Positions 27,575 to 37,477 are shown, counted from the first letter of the stretch. The stretch is DNA of 56,487 nt from Candidatus Hikarchaeia archaeon HikBin5 (GCA_009889625.1 WTZU01000002.1:76472-132958); one strand, 5' to 3'. A program made the numbers and translations. The notes: generated from the letters alone by a model not told the origin.

Positions 27575-28054
27575 ATGACTGTAAAAAATTTTCGTGGAAT
27601 CATGGGAAATTTCATCGCTGGCGTAACGGTAGTTACATTGCCAGGAGATCCACCACATGGGATCACTGTTAATTCATTTACTAGTGTGTCACTAGAGCCT
27701 ACATTAGTATCCATTTGTCTTGATCATGGTTCGGAGGCACACAGGAGATTAAATGAAGGAATGAATGATAGTTATTGTATCAACATACTTGCAGAAGATC
27801 AAAGATGGGTTGGAGAATATTTTGCCAATATGGGAGAGATGGAACAAGATCCTTTTGAATCGAAGAACATAGAGACATTATCAACGGGGTCATTGCATTT
27901 CTCGAGTTCGATTGCATACTTAGATTGTTCACTTTATGATGTTGTGAAAGAAGGAGATCACACAATATACATAGGTGAGGTTAACGGCGGGGAAGTTTTA
28001 CGTCCGGAGGCAGAAGTCTTGACTTATTTTAGAGGAAAATGGGGAAAGGCATAG
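27575..28054 (+). CDS. Flavin reductase-like domain protein
   Basis: The 159-residue protein has the FMN-binding split-barrel fold of flavin reductases: FRGIMGNFIAGVTVVT, then GITVNSFTSVSLEPTLVSIC, and GDHTIYIGEV near the end. Such proteins reduce FMN with NAD(P)H for a partner oxygenase or act as electron carriers. No partner oxygenase is adjacent. A GTG at 27554 would add seven residues, but it lies too near the TATA box to be transcribed from that promoter. Confidence 0.88.
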   Translation: MTVKNFRGIMGNFIAGVTVVTLPGDPPHGITVNSFTSVSLEPTLVSICLDHGSEAHRRLNEGMNDSYCINILAEDQRWVGEYFANMGEMEQDPFESKNIETLSTGSLHFSSSIAYLDCSLYDVVKEGDHTIYIGEVNGGEVLRPEAEVLTYFRGKWGKA

Positions 28055-28077
28055 ATAGAATGCAAAGTAGATAAATA

Positions 28078-29997
28078 TTATACGAATCGGAAGGTTTCGA
28101 GATTTTTTGGTGCGAATGTTCTGATTTTGAACTGGCGATAAAGAGCAGAAGATAAATCCCTAGTTGATCGCTCATCTCCATGGACACAAAGTATTTTTTC
28201 TGGACGGGGGTGCATAGATTTTACAAAATCTAAAAGTCCTTGGCGGTCAGCATGTCCAGAGAATCCATCAACTGTTTCAACATTGAATTTTAATTTGAGT
28301 GTTTTCGTCCGACCTCCAGACCCAGGAATAGGGACCTCCCCCCAGCCAGATTGAATCCGGCGCCCTAGCGTTCCGTGTGCCTGATATCCAACAAAGATGA
28401 GAGTATTTTTTGGATTGTCACCCAAATGGCCCAACCAAGACATAATTGGACCACCAGTTATCATTCCACTTGTTGATATGATGATACAAGGGCCTTCATC
28501 TAGTATTTGTTGGCGTTGTTCTTCTCCACGTTCTATGTGATGAAATTGCGGGGCAAGGAATGGGTTTTCGTCGTCGTAGAGGATTCTTTTTCGGAGGTCG
28601 TCTCGAAGGTATTCAGGATAGGCTGCATGTATTGCAGTTGCTTCCCGAATCATGCCATCGAGGTAGACGGGTATGACTGGAAGTTTACCTTCCCTCATGG
28701 CCTCCTCAAATACCAGCATGATTTCTTGAGATCTTCCAACAGCAAAGGCAGGGATGAGAATCTTTCCTCCGTTTTCCGTAGTATTTTTGACTATTTGGAT
28801 GAGATTTTCTTCTGCCTGTTTTTGATCAGTCTGGAAATCATTTCTACCCCCATAAGTTGATTCAAGTATCAGAGTCTCTACTCGTGGGAAATCGGTCACT
28901 GCCCCATTGAATAAACGAGTGCCTCGATAGTGAATGTCTCCCGAAAAGCAAATATTGTATAAACCGTCGCCGATATGGAAATGTGCAAGAGATGATCCCA
29001 AAATATGTCCAGCATTATGTAAGGTCACCTTCACGTCGGGGGCTATGTCAGTAACACTCCCATAGGGAATTGGAATTGTGTGTTTTATTGCCTCCCTAAT
29101 CATCTCGGAAGTGTAAGGAGGAGACCTGCTTTCTTGAGCTGCTACGTCTAGATAGTCTAGAGTGAGTAGCCCCATAAGGTCCCGAGTAGGTTCTGTTGCG
29201 TAAATGGGGCCATCGTATCCGTAACGGAAGAGGAGAGGTATGAAAGCGGAATGGTCAAGGTGTGCGTGTGTGAGTACTACCGCATCTATAGAGTTTGCCC
29301 CAGCCCCAAGTGCTTCTGATACATGAAGATAGGGAAATTCGTCTTCTGATCCTGGTTTGTCACCACAATCGATTAAAATCCGAGTCTCAGGAGTGGAGAG
29401 TAAAAAGCTAGCCCGTCCAACTTCCTGACAGCATCCCAAGGTTGTTAATCGAACCCACTTATCAGAAGACTTTTTTGGTCGATGAATATGGCGACCTATT
29501 CGTTCTAAAATGACTCTTCTTTCTTTTCTCTGTTGTTTTAGGAAATTTCTAACGTTTGAAACGACGGCCGAGTCAATAGGGGGTGCCCGGACTACATCTG
29601 GTGTCCATCCAACTTGTTGCGTTATTTCACGCATGGTAGATCCATGTCTACCGATAACCATCCCGGGTCTTGTTGCTTCAATTAAGACCTCCCCAGTATC
29701 TTCATGGAAATCCAGATTAGTCACATTGGCTTCTTCTGGAATGATTTTTGAAATAATCTCTTTTGTTTTTTCAGGAGGAAGGAGGGAATCTAAATCGGGG
29801 CGAATGGTAATTCTTTTTTGCAAATTACTAGCTAGAGTTCGTATTATATCTCCATTTTCGGCGAACTTTTTTGGATCGGTAGTATAAAGGACTAGCTCGG
29901 GGCCTTCATAGTTAACTGAAGAAATGGAGAGATTTTTGGGTAATATCTCAAGAATTTTTTCATGGATTGATTCTAGTTTTTGATCTACTTCACTCAT
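28078..29997 (-). CDS. aCPSF1/FttA, KH-domain beta-CASP ribonuclease and termination factor
   Basis: This 639-residue archaeal CPSF73 homolog cleaves nascent RNA 3' ends and releases RNA polymerase. Order of parts: N-terminal KH region with GMVIGRHG (112-119), then a metallo-beta-lactamase domain from about 180 with the zinc motif THAHLDHS (243-250), the beta-CASP insertion and a final GFSGHADRQ block with CVHGD. All metal-binding motifs look intact. The next gene, proS, is divergent. The 259 bases between them hold a series of hairpins that could be a long 5' leader of this gene. Confidence 0.96.
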   Translation of the reverse strand: MSEVDQKLESIHEKILEILPKNLSISSVNYEGPELVLYTTDPKKFAENGDIIRTLASNLQKRITIRPDLDSLLPPEKTKEIISKIIPEEANVTNLDFHEDTGEVLIEATRPGMVIGRHGSTMREITQQVGWTPDVVRAPPIDSAVVSNVRNFLKQQRKERRVILERIGRHIHRPKKSSDKWVRLTTLGCCQEVGRASFLLSTPETRILIDCGDKPGSEDEFPYLHVSEALGAGANSIDAVVLTHAHLDHSAFIPLLFRYGYDGPIYATEPTRDLMGLLTLDYLDVAAQESRSPPYTSEMIREAIKHTIPIPYGSVTDIAPDVKVTLHNAGHILGSSLAHFHIGDGLYNICFSGDIHYRGTRLFNGAVTDFPRVETLILESTYGGRNDFQTDQKQAEENLIQIVKNTTENGGKILIPAFAVGRSQEIMLVFEEAMREGKLPVIPVYLDGMIREATAIHAAYPEYLRDDLRKRILYDDENPFLAPQFHHIERGEEQRQQILDEGPCIIISTSGMITGGPIMSWLGHLGDNPKNTLIFVGYQAHGTLGRRIQSGWGEVPIPGSGGRTKTLKLKFNVETVDGFSGHADRQGLLDFVKSMHPRPEKILCVHGDERSTRDLSSALYRQFKIRTFAPKNLETFRFV

Positions 29998-30046
29998 TAT
30001 GATGAATTTTTGGAGAGGATTTAGATTCCTAAAGACTATTATGACT

Positions 30047-30180
30047 AGTGTTCAGTTGTCTAAATCCCCTTTGAGGGGCAGAACCACTGAGTTATTGTAC
30101 AATTCTAACACATTAGTTCTGAGATAGAATATTACCCAACTTAGTAGATGGGTAAAATCCGCTGGTACAAGTAAAGCGGG
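30047..30180. ncRNA. Candidate structured RNA or leader between aCPSF1 and proS
   Basis: Several stems fall in a row. AGTGTTC (30047-30053) pairs with GAACCACT (30081-30088, one bulge) and encloses CCCCT/AGGGG (30066-30078). ATTCTA (30102-30107) pairs with TAGAAT (30125-30130). TTACCCA (30132-30138) pairs with TGGGTAA (30149-30155). CCGCT (30159-30163) pairs with AGCGG (30175-30179). ATTGTACAAT (30094-30103) is a perfect palindrome. On the plus strand a TATA-like ATTTAGAT lies near 30019-30026 and a T-run at 30194-30198. On the minus strand TTTATAAT near 30190 would make the stems part of a 165-base aCPSF1 leader. It matches no tRNA, RNase P or SRP RNA I know. Confidence 0.35.
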
Positions 30181-30256
30181 AAATTATAAAAACTTTTTCA
30201 ACGGAAAAGAATAGAAAAACGGAAAGGGTTACTTTTATCGAGTGGAAAGTATTCGC

Positions 30257-31708
30257 ATGAGAGGCGAACAAGAGCTTGGGATTGTAAACTCCAAAGATGA
30301 AAATCCAGGGGATTGGTATGCAGAGGTCGTCAAAAAATCAGAAATTGCTGATTATTCCCCAGTAGGGGGTTTCATTATTGTACGCCCGAGAGGAATTGCG
30401 CTGTGGGAATCAATTCGTTTTTATTTGGATTCTTGGTTCCGGGAAACGGGGGTGGAAAATGCATATTTTCCAGTGCTAATTCCAGAAAAATACCTCGAAC
30501 GTGAAAAGGAGATTATTGAAGGTTTTGATCCAGAAGTGGCATGGGTGACCCATGGTGGTGAACAAGAACTAGGCGAAAAACTTGCAGTAAGACCCACATC
30601 AGAGTCCATTATTGCCCCATTTATGTCGCGTTGGGTAAGAAGTCACAGAGACCTACCTTTGAGATTGAATCAATGGTGTTCAGTAGTTAGATGGGAAGCA
30701 ACGGAGACCAAACCCTTCTTTAGAACGAAAGAATTTCTTTGGCAAGAGGGACATACAGTACATAAGAATAAAGAGGACGCCTGGGAAGAAACCATGCAAC
30801 GTTTAGATCAATATGAGCGTTTGTATCAAGAAATATTGGCAATTCCTGTTTTAAAAGGTGAAAAGCCAGAACACGATAAATTCCCAGGGGCAGAAACGAC
30901 CAGTACAGTTGAAGCTTTGATGCCAGATGGAAAATCAGTGCAAGGAGGGACGAGTCACTATCTCGGGACAACTTTTTCAGAGGCATTTGAGATAGAATAT
31001 GTAGATGAAAATGAAGAAAACCAAATTGCACACACTACATCTTGGGGACTTTCTTGGAGAGCCATAGGTGCACTCATAATGACACATTCTGATGACCAGG
31101 GATTGGTTCTCCCACCCACAGTTGCTCCAGAACAGATAGTTATTGTACCCATATGGAGAAGCGATACGAAACAAGAGGTGATGCGATATGCGAGAGATAT
31201 CCAGGAGAATCTATCAGAATACAGGGTGAGATTAGATGACAGGGATGGGAAAAATCCAGGATTCAAGTTTAATGAATGGGAATTGAAAGGCGTTCCGATA
31301 AGAATAGAAATCGGTCCAAAAGAAGTAAAAAATAAAACAGCAACTTTAGTGCATAGACCAGATGGAGAACGCCATTTAATAGAAGTGAACGGCATTGGAC
31401 AAACCATTGGAGAACATCTTGAGAAAATATACGACAAACTATACCAACGTGCCTTGGAAAATCTGCAGGGTAAAATTCACGAAGTGAAAAATGAAGAAGA
31501 GCTTATCGAAAAATTAACTACAAATGGTGGGTATGCCAAAGCTCCATGGTGTGGAGCGGAAACGTGTGACGAACGGGTGAAAGAGAAAATTTCAGCTAGC
31601 ATTGTTATGATCCCTCCGAAAACTGAAGGCGAAATGGAGAAAGGAGAAGAATGTGCTGTTTGCGGGGGGGTAGCAAAAGAAATTGTTTATTTTGCTAAAA
31701 AATATTAA
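30257..31708 (+). CDS. proS: Prolyl-tRNA synthetase, archaeal/eukaryotic type
   Basis: It attaches proline to tRNA-Pro. The 483-residue class II enzyme has motif 2 VVRWEATETKPFFRTKEFLW and motif 3 GLSWRAIGALIMTHSDDQGL. The anticodon-binding domain contains VPIWRSDTK. The C-terminal zinc domain has CGAETCDE and CAVCGG and ends YFAKKY, typical of the archaeal form. A GTG at 30242 lies five codons earlier; I chose the ATG at 30257 (MRGEQELGIVNSK) because haloarchaeal ProS begins there. TTATAAA near 30184 is a likely TATA box, giving a leader of about 40 bases. Confidence 0.97.
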   Translation: MRGEQELGIVNSKDENPGDWYAEVVKKSEIADYSPVGGFIIVRPRGIALWESIRFYLDSWFRETGVENAYFPVLIPEKYLEREKEIIEGFDPEVAWVTHGGEQELGEKLAVRPTSESIIAPFMSRWVRSHRDLPLRLNQWCSVVRWEATETKPFFRTKEFLWQEGHTVHKNKEDAWEETMQRLDQYERLYQEILAIPVLKGEKPEHDKFPGAETTSTVEALMPDGKSVQGGTSHYLGTTFSEAFEIEYVDENEENQIAHTTSWGLSWRAIGALIMTHSDDQGLVLPPTVAPEQIVIVPIWRSDTKQEVMRYARDIQENLSEYRVRLDDRDGKNPGFKFNEWELKGVPIRIEIGPKEVKNKTATLVHRPDGERHLIEVNGIGQTIGEHLEKIYDKLYQRALENLQGKIHEVKNEEELIEKLTTNGGYAKAPWCGAETCDERVKEKISASIVMIPPKTEGEMEKGEECAVCGGVAKEIVYFAKKY

Positions 31709-31732
31709 TTTATTTAAAATGATATAATGCAT

Positions 31733-31759
31733 ATATATGTGTTAATTTGATACATATAT
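31733..31759. promoter_or_regulatory. Imperfect inverted repeat upstream of gltB
   Basis: ATATATGTGT (31733-31742) and ATACATATAT (31750-31759) form a 9-of-10 inverted repeat around a 7-base spacer. It sits about 25 bases upstream of the gltB TATA box. Position and shape suit a dimeric regulator such as an Lrp-family protein controlling nitrogen assimilation. The region is very AT-rich, so chance symmetry is possible. Confidence 0.35.
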
Positions 31760-31782
31760 ACATATATAATTATAGGAATAAA

Positions 31783-31791
31783 ACTATATAC
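31783..31791 (+). promoter_or_regulatory. TATA box of gltB
   Basis: ACTATATAC is centred 26 bases upstream of the gltB ATG, predicting a leaderless transcript. A G-run (31806-31810) ends only two bases before the ATG, too close to act as a Shine-Dalgarno site. Confidence 0.55.
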
Positions 31792-31812
31792 AAGAATAGA
31801 TACTAGGGGGAT

Positions 31813-34800
31813 ATGAATGACAACCGGGCTGATAGCTATCAGCCTCGTTTATTAGTAGATCCGAAAGGAGAGAGATCCAGCTGTGGCGTGGGGGCCATTA
31901 TGGATTTGAAGGGTGATAGGAAACACTCGATAGTGGAAAAAGGAATAGAAATGTTGGAGAATATGATACACAGGGGTGCTATTGGAATAGAAGAAGAAGC
32001 AGGTGATGGGTCAGGTATTATGTTACAAATGCCCGATGAATTCTTTAGAGAAGTGATCCCTGTTGATCTTCCAGACCAATATGGAACTGGGTTGGTGTTT
32101 TCCCCGCAAGATGGGAAAGAAACTATAGAGATAAAAAATTTAATTGAGCAAAAATTATTAGAACAGGGGCTAGAAGTCAAATATTGGAGAGGAGTGCCAA
32201 CGGATAATCGGATTATTCCACAATCGGTTCGAGATTCTGAACCGGCCATATTCCAACCGTTTGTAGTAGGTGAGGGAGATACAGACGAGGAGTTTGATAG
32301 GAAATTGTACGTTGTTCGGAGATCAATTGAGAAAGAAGTGAAAAATTTGGAGATTGAAGGGAAAGCTAGTTTTTGGATTTGTTCCCTCGATCGAAGGGTG
32401 ATTGTGTATAAAGGATTACTTAGAGGAGATCAAGTGAACAAGTATTATAAAGATCTTAAAGATGAAAGAGTAAAAACAAGTTTTGCTCTAGTGCATATCA
32501 GATTTTCAACTAATACTAGTGGGTCGTGGAATTTGGCCCATCCATATCGCAGATTGATTCATAATGGAGAGTTCAACACGATAAGGGGGAACATAAATTG
32601 GATGAATGCCAGAGAATCTGATTTAGAACATTCAGAATTCGGAGAACGGGTGGAAATGTTAAAGCCGATAATTGCAGATAAAAGACAGTCGGATAGTGCC
32701 TCATTGGATAATGTTCTAGAATTATTATTGGCCACAGGTAGAAGCTTGCCTCATGCTTTGAGGATGTTGATCCCGGATGCATGGCAATCTGATGCCAATT
32801 TAGTAGAGGGGGACAAAAGAGACTGGTATAAATTTCATGCTTCATTGGTGGAACCATGGGATGGCCCTTCACTAGTTATTGCGACAGATGGTGAACGAAT
32901 AGGGGCCATTCTTGATAGAAACGGGTTGAGGCCTTGTAGATATGATATAACTTCGGATGACTTGCTCATACTAGCAAGTGAGGCAGGTGTTTTAGAGATA
33001 CCTCCAGAGGAAGTAACTAAGAGAGGCCGTTTGGGACCGGGGCAATTGTTTTTGGCAGAGCCAGGGAGAGGAGTATATTCTGAGGAGGAAATATTGAAAG
33101 AATTCTCAGATTCAAAATATAAAAAATGGGTTGATTCAAATCAAATTAGGTTGGAAGAATTGATAGAAACGAAGGAGTTCAAACCGGGGGAGAGTGTGAA
33201 GGATTTGCGAAAATACCAGGCCGCATTTGGGTATACATATGATGAACTAGATAGATTAATTAAACCTATGCTTGAAACAGGTAAAGATCCGGTTGGATCG
33301 ATGGGAGATGATACACCATTAGCTATTTTGTCTGAATTTAATCGACCATTATCTAGTTATTTTAGGCAACTTTTTGCCCAGGTTACAAATCCTCCAGTAG
33401 ATAATATAAGAGAAAATTTGGTTTTTAGTCTAGAGACTAGAATAGGATGTAAAAGGAACATATTGAATGAATCGGAAATGCATGCAAAGCAACTTGTTAT
33501 CTCGAGTCCCATACTGACAGATCAAGAATTGCAAAGTATCAAGCAGATGAAAAGTGAGATGAAAGTGGAAATTATTGAAATTACATATGATGGTTTGGAT
33601 TTGGGCAATGCAATTGAGAAGCTTAGACAAGAATGTGAAAAGAAAGTAGATTTGGGGGCAGAGATTATCATACTCACTGATAAGAATTTAAACAAAAATA
33701 GGGTCGCCATACCAAGTTTACTGGCCGTAAGTAGTGTGCATCAATATTTAGTTCGAAGGGGTTTGCGCACACGTGTGGGAATTGTAGTAGAGTCAGGAGA
33801 TCCCAGGACTGTTCATCAAATGGCCACATTGATGGGGCACGGGGCAGGGGCAATTAATCCATATTTGGCTTATCAAACGATAGAAGACATAGTAACTGGA
33901 TCGGAAAATTGTGGAGTCGAGGAGGCAATTGCAGCATATATTAAAGCTGTGGAAGAAGGGCTCCTCAAAGTTATGTCAAAGATAGGTATTTCCACTATGG
34001 AAAGTTACAAAGGTGCCCAAACTTTTGAATCGATTGGATTGAGCTCAGAATTAATAGAAGAGCATTTTGAAGGTACAGCCAATAGAATCGAAGGTATTGG
34101 ATTGAAGCAAATTGAGGAGCAGATAATGGAGAGGCACCAGGCAGGATTTGAAAGTGATTCAGATCTAGAAAGACAAGGGGAATTTGAATTCAGGACGACC
34201 GGGATTCATCATCAATGGAATCCAAAAACAGTTCTTAGTTTGCAGCAGGCAGTGAGGAATGATGATTATTCTAAATATCAAGAATTCGCGGAAATGATTA
34301 ATGAACAAAATGGGAATTTTCAGACATTGAGAGGTCTTTTAGAATTTAAATCTGAAAGAAATCCTGTTTTGATTGAAGAAGTTGAACCAGTGGAAGCGAT
34401 TGTAAAAAGATTTTCTTCTGCTGCTATGTCTCTCGGTAGTTTATCACAAGAGGCTCATGAAAATACAGCGATAGGTATGAATCGAATAGGAGGAAAGGCG
34501 AATACAGGAGAAGGAGGGGAGCCAGTAGAACGTTTTGGTACTGAAAAAGGATGTTCTGTAAAACAGGTGGCTTCGGGGAGATTCGGGGTGACGTCCTATT
34601 ATTTGTCTTCTGCAAGTGAATTGCAAATAAAAATGGCACAGGGGTCTAAACCAGGAGAAGGGGGACAATTGCCAGGTCACAAAGTAAATGAGATGATTGC
34701 AAGAGTTCGTCGATCGGTTCCGGGCGTTGGATTGATTTCCCCGCCCCCTCAACATGACATATACTCTATTGAAGATCTAAAGCAATTGATATATGATTTG

Positions 34801-36300
34801 AAATGTGCAAATCCAAAGGCAGATATAAATGTTAAATTGGTTGCCGAGGCAGGGATAGGCCAGATAGCGTCTGGTGTTGCAAAAGCCAATGCAGATGTAA
34901 TACATATTTCTGGGCATTCGGGAGGGACAGGGGCGAGTCCAATGACATCGATAAAACATGCAGGTTCCCCATGGGAGTTGGGATTATCAGAAGCCAACCA
35001 GATGCTTTGTGCCACGGGTTTGAGATCTAGGGTGAGACTTGCAGTAGATGGCGGATTGAAAACTGGAAGGGACGTTGCAATAGCAGCCATGTTAGGTGCC
35101 GAAGAATACATATTTGGAACAGGAGGTCTTGTTGCAGGAGGGTGTGTGATGGCCCGTCAATGCCATAATAATACATGCCCAGTTGGAGTTGCTACACAAG
35201 ATCCAAAACTTCGCGATCGTTTTAAAGGGGAACCGGAGCATGTTATGAATTATATGAAATTTATTGCACAGGATTTGCGCGAGATCATGGCTTCTCTTGG
35301 AATTAGAAAAATGGAGGAGATGATAGGGAGGGCAAATATGTTGTACCAATTAGAGATAGAGACGGGTTTCAAAGCAGGTACTCTTGATTTATCGCCATTG
35401 ACAGCCATAATAAAAGGAACAGAAAGGTACAAGACACGTCAACAAAATCATGGGATAGAAAAATCGATTGATTGGAAAATCATAGAAAGGAATAAAGATG
35501 CAATAGAACAAAAAGATTCAATAGAGATAGCAGGTTTGAATCTAAAAACTATTGATCGAGCGTTTGGTACCATTTTATCAAATAAAATTTCGAATACTCA
35601 TGGAGAAGAAGGACTTCCAGAAGATACAATAGTCATCAATGCAAAGGGTGCTGCAGGTCAGAGTCTCGGTGCGTTTCTAGTCCGGGGAGTGACCATTATT
35701 ATGGAAGGTGTGGGGAATGATTATGTTGGAAAGGGACTATCAGGAGGAAAAATAGCGGTTAAAACTCCCAAAAATGCAGGATTTGTTGCAGGGGAGAATA
35801 CAATAATAGGGAATGTTTGTTTATATGGTGCAACAGGTGGAGAATTATATGCTAATGGTCTTGCCGGGGAAAGATTTGCCGTGAGAAATTCTGGTGCAAA
35901 GGCAGTTGTAGAAGGGGTAGGAGATCATGGGTGTGAATATATGACAGGTGGAGTGGTAGTAGTACTAGGAAAAACTGGGAAAAATTTTGCTGCGGGAATG
36001 TCAGGGGGAATTGCTTACGTCTACGATCCAGATGCGCGAATAGATAAGTATTGTAATTCCGAAATATGTGATGTATCAGTAGTGCTAGAAGAATCAGACG
36101 AAAAAATGATACAGCGTATGTTGCAGAATCACATAGCATATACAGAATCAAAAATAGCAAATAGAATATTAGAAAATTGGGAAGAAGAACGGAGAGCATT
36201 TGTTAAGATCATGCCAGAAGCTTACTTAGAAGCTATTGTGAAATGGCCAGAAGCAGATGTTAGGAAGACACTCCCATTAGCTGTAGCAGATGTTGCGTGA
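31813..36300 (+). CDS. gltB: Glutamate synthase, large subunit (GltB)
   Basis: It converts glutamine plus 2-oxoglutarate to two glutamates. This 1495-residue protein is full length. The N-terminal amidotransferase starts at Cys24 (SSCGVGAIMD), so a 23-residue propeptide must be removed to expose the nucleophile. The central and FMN domains follow, with LVAEAGIGQIASGVAKANAD. A 3Fe-4S site CVMARQCHNNTCPVG is near residue 1115, and a C-terminal beta-helix has repeated Gly-rich turns. No gltD (NADPH subunit) is adjacent, so ferredoxin or a distant small subunit may donate electrons. Confidence 0.96.
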   Translation: MNDNRADSYQPRLLVDPKGERSSCGVGAIMDLKGDRKHSIVEKGIEMLENMIHRGAIGIEEEAGDGSGIMLQMPDEFFREVIPVDLPDQYGTGLVFSPQDGKETIEIKNLIEQKLLEQGLEVKYWRGVPTDNRIIPQSVRDSEPAIFQPFVVGEGDTDEEFDRKLYVVRRSIEKEVKNLEIEGKASFWICSLDRRVIVYKGLLRGDQVNKYYKDLKDERVKTSFALVHIRFSTNTSGSWNLAHPYRRLIHNGEFNTIRGNINWMNARESDLEHSEFGERVEMLKPIIADKRQSDSASLDNVLELLLATGRSLPHALRMLIPDAWQSDANLVEGDKRDWYKFHASLVEPWDGPSLVIATDGERIGAILDRNGLRPCRYDITSDDLLILASEAGVLEIPPEEVTKRGRLGPGQLFLAEPGRGVYSEEEILKEFSDSKYKKWVDSNQIRLEELIETKEFKPGESVKDLRKYQAAFGYTYDELDRLIKPMLETGKDPVGSMGDDTPLAILSEFNRPLSSYFRQLFAQVTNPPVDNIRENLVFSLETRIGCKRNILNESEMHAKQLVISSPILTDQELQSIKQMKSEMKVEIIEITYDGLDLGNAIEKLRQECEKKVDLGAEIIILTDKNLNKNRVAIPSLLAVSSVHQYLVRRGLRTRVGIVVESGDPRTVHQMATLMGHGAGAINPYLAYQTIEDIVTGSENCGVEEAIAAYIKAVEEGLLKVMSKIGISTMESYKGAQTFESIGLSSELIEEHFEGTANRIEGIGLKQIEEQIMERHQAGFESDSDLERQGEFEFRTTGIHHQWNPKTVLSLQQAVRNDDYSKYQEFAEMINEQNGNFQTLRGLLEFKSERNPVLIEEVEPVEAIVKRFSSAAMSLGSLSQEAHENTAIGMNRIGGKANTGEGGEPVERFGTEKGCSVKQVASGRFGVTSYYLSSASELQIKMAQGSKPGEGGQLPGHKVNEMIARVRRSVPGVGLISPPPQHDIYSIEDLKQLIYDLKCANPKADINVKLVAEAGIGQIASGVAKANADVIHISGHSGGTGASPMTSIKHAGSPWELGLSEANQMLCATGLRSRVRLAVDGGLKTGRDVAIAAMLGAEEYIFGTGGLVAGGCVMARQCHNNTCPVGVATQDPKLRDRFKGEPEHVMNYMKFIAQDLREIMASLGIRKMEEMIGRANMLYQLEIETGFKAGTLDLSPLTAIIKGTERYKTRQQNHGIEKSIDWKIIERNKDAIEQKDSIEIAGLNLKTIDRAFGTILSNKISNTHGEEGLPEDTIVINAKGAAGQSLGAFLVRGVTIIMEGVGNDYVGKGLSGGKIAVKTPKNAGFVAGENTIIGNVCLYGATGGELYANGLAGERFAVRNSGAKAVVEGVGDHGCEYMTGGVVVVLGKTGKNFAAGMSGGIAYVYDPDARIDKYCNSEICDVSVVLEESDEKMIQRMLQNHIAYTESKIANRILENWEEERRAFVKIMPEAYLEAIVKWPEADVRKTLPLAVADVA

Positions 36301-36364
36301 GAGGAAGTAGGATAAACAGGTAAATAGTTGAGTGATACAATTAAAGTGGATATAAAATATCGAT

Positions 36365-37423
36365 ATGATGAATAAGTCTACCTGGAAGCAGCTCCCTCGG
36401 ATAGTTTCTTTGGGAGAAAATAATTTATCCGACATAAACCAGATAGTAGAAGAACTCAGATTGCCAAAAAATCCATTAGTTATTACTACTAAAACTCCCA
36501 AGAAGGTTGCAGGAATAGACATAGTGAAAGAATTGGAAAACGGAGGGCATAATTCCGAGATTATTGTGGTAAAATCAGAAGGGATGAAAGAAGTGGATCG
36601 GGTGATGAAGGAATTAAAAAAAGAGAATTTTGGATTCGTTATAGGAGTGGGCGGGGGGAAACCAATAGATATTGCAAAAATAGCTAGTGTTGAGCTTCGA
36701 AAAGAATTTATTTCAATTCCCACCGTGGCTAGTCACGATGGGATTGCGAGTAGTAGGGCGTCGATACCGGATGGTAAAATTCAACATAGTATTGCTGCAA
36801 AGCCTCCAATTTCCATCATAGCAGATACAAAGATCATAGCAAAATCTCCTTGGAAATTAACCAGTGCAGGATGTGCAGACATAATATCTAATTTTACGGC
36901 AGTGAAAGACTGGAAATTGGCTAAAATCAAGGGGGAAACGGAGTATTCGGAGTATGCGTCTGCATTATCCGAAATGACTGCTGAAATGCTTATTCAAAAT
37001 GTAGATTTGATTTTAGAGAAATCAGAAAAGTCAGTTTTCATGGTGGTGAAAGCTCTCGTCTCATCGGGTGTTGCCATGAGTATTGCGGGTAGTTCGCATC
37101 CTGCGAGTGGGGGTGAACATTTGTTTAGTCATCAATTGAATCGCATAGAGCCCGGGGAGCGGCTTCACGGCCACCAAGTTGGTGTGGGAACCATATTGAT
37201 GGAATATCTCCATTCAGGTCCATCTGGGAAATGGGGTAAAATAAGAGATACGTTGGAAAAATTAGAATGTCCAACCGATGCAAATGGATTGGATGTTTCA
37301 AATGAAAGCATCATTGATGCACTATCTAATGCACATAAAATCAGAGATAGGCACACCATATTGGGAAGTGGAATAGGTAAAAAAGAAGCAGAAAAAGTAG
37401 CCAAGGAAACTGGAGTTATTTAA
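36365..37423 (+). CDS. egsA: Glycerol-1-phosphate dehydrogenase
   Basis: It reduces dihydroxyacetone phosphate to sn-glycerol-1-phosphate, setting the stereochemistry of archaeal lipids. The 352-residue protein has the NAD(P) loop GVGGGKPIDIAK (94-105) and ASHDGIASS (122-130). Likely zinc ligands are Asp172 (GCADIISN), His252 (GGEHLFSHQL) and His268 (RLHGHQVGVG). Two ATGs, 36365 and 36368, are adjacent. This gene is the clearest single sign that the window is archaeal. A glycosyltransferase follows after 54 bases. Confidence 0.97.
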   Translation: MMNKSTWKQLPRIVSLGENNLSDINQIVEELRLPKNPLVITTKTPKKVAGIDIVKELENGGHNSEIIVVKSEGMKEVDRVMKELKKENFGFVIGVGGGKPIDIAKIASVELRKEFISIPTVASHDGIASSRASIPDGKIQHSIAAKPPISIIADTKIIAKSPWKLTSAGCADIISNFTAVKDWKLAKIKGETEYSEYASALSEMTAEMLIQNVDLILEKSEKSVFMVVKALVSSGVAMSIAGSSHPASGGEHLFSHQLNRIEPGERLHGHQVGVGTILMEYLHSGPSGKWGKIRDTLEKLECPTDANGLDVSNESIIDALSNAHKIRDRHTILGSGIGKKEAEKVAKETGVI

Positions 37424-37477
37424 TACAGAAGACGGATCGACATGGTTATTTTTGAGTTCGGTCTTCAATGAGCATAT

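Noticed and set aside
30047-30180. Intron-containing tRNA
   Set aside because: There is no TTCRANY T-loop and no acceptor stem pairing the ends.
30958-31437. Open frame of 159 codons antisense to proS
   Set aside because: It is a shadow of class II synthetase motif 3 and the anticodon-binding domain.
31715-31775. AT-rich tract as a replication origin or CRISPR leader
   Set aside because: There are no direct repeats with spacers, and no cas, cdc6 or origin-binding repeats nearby; it fits a gltB promoter region.
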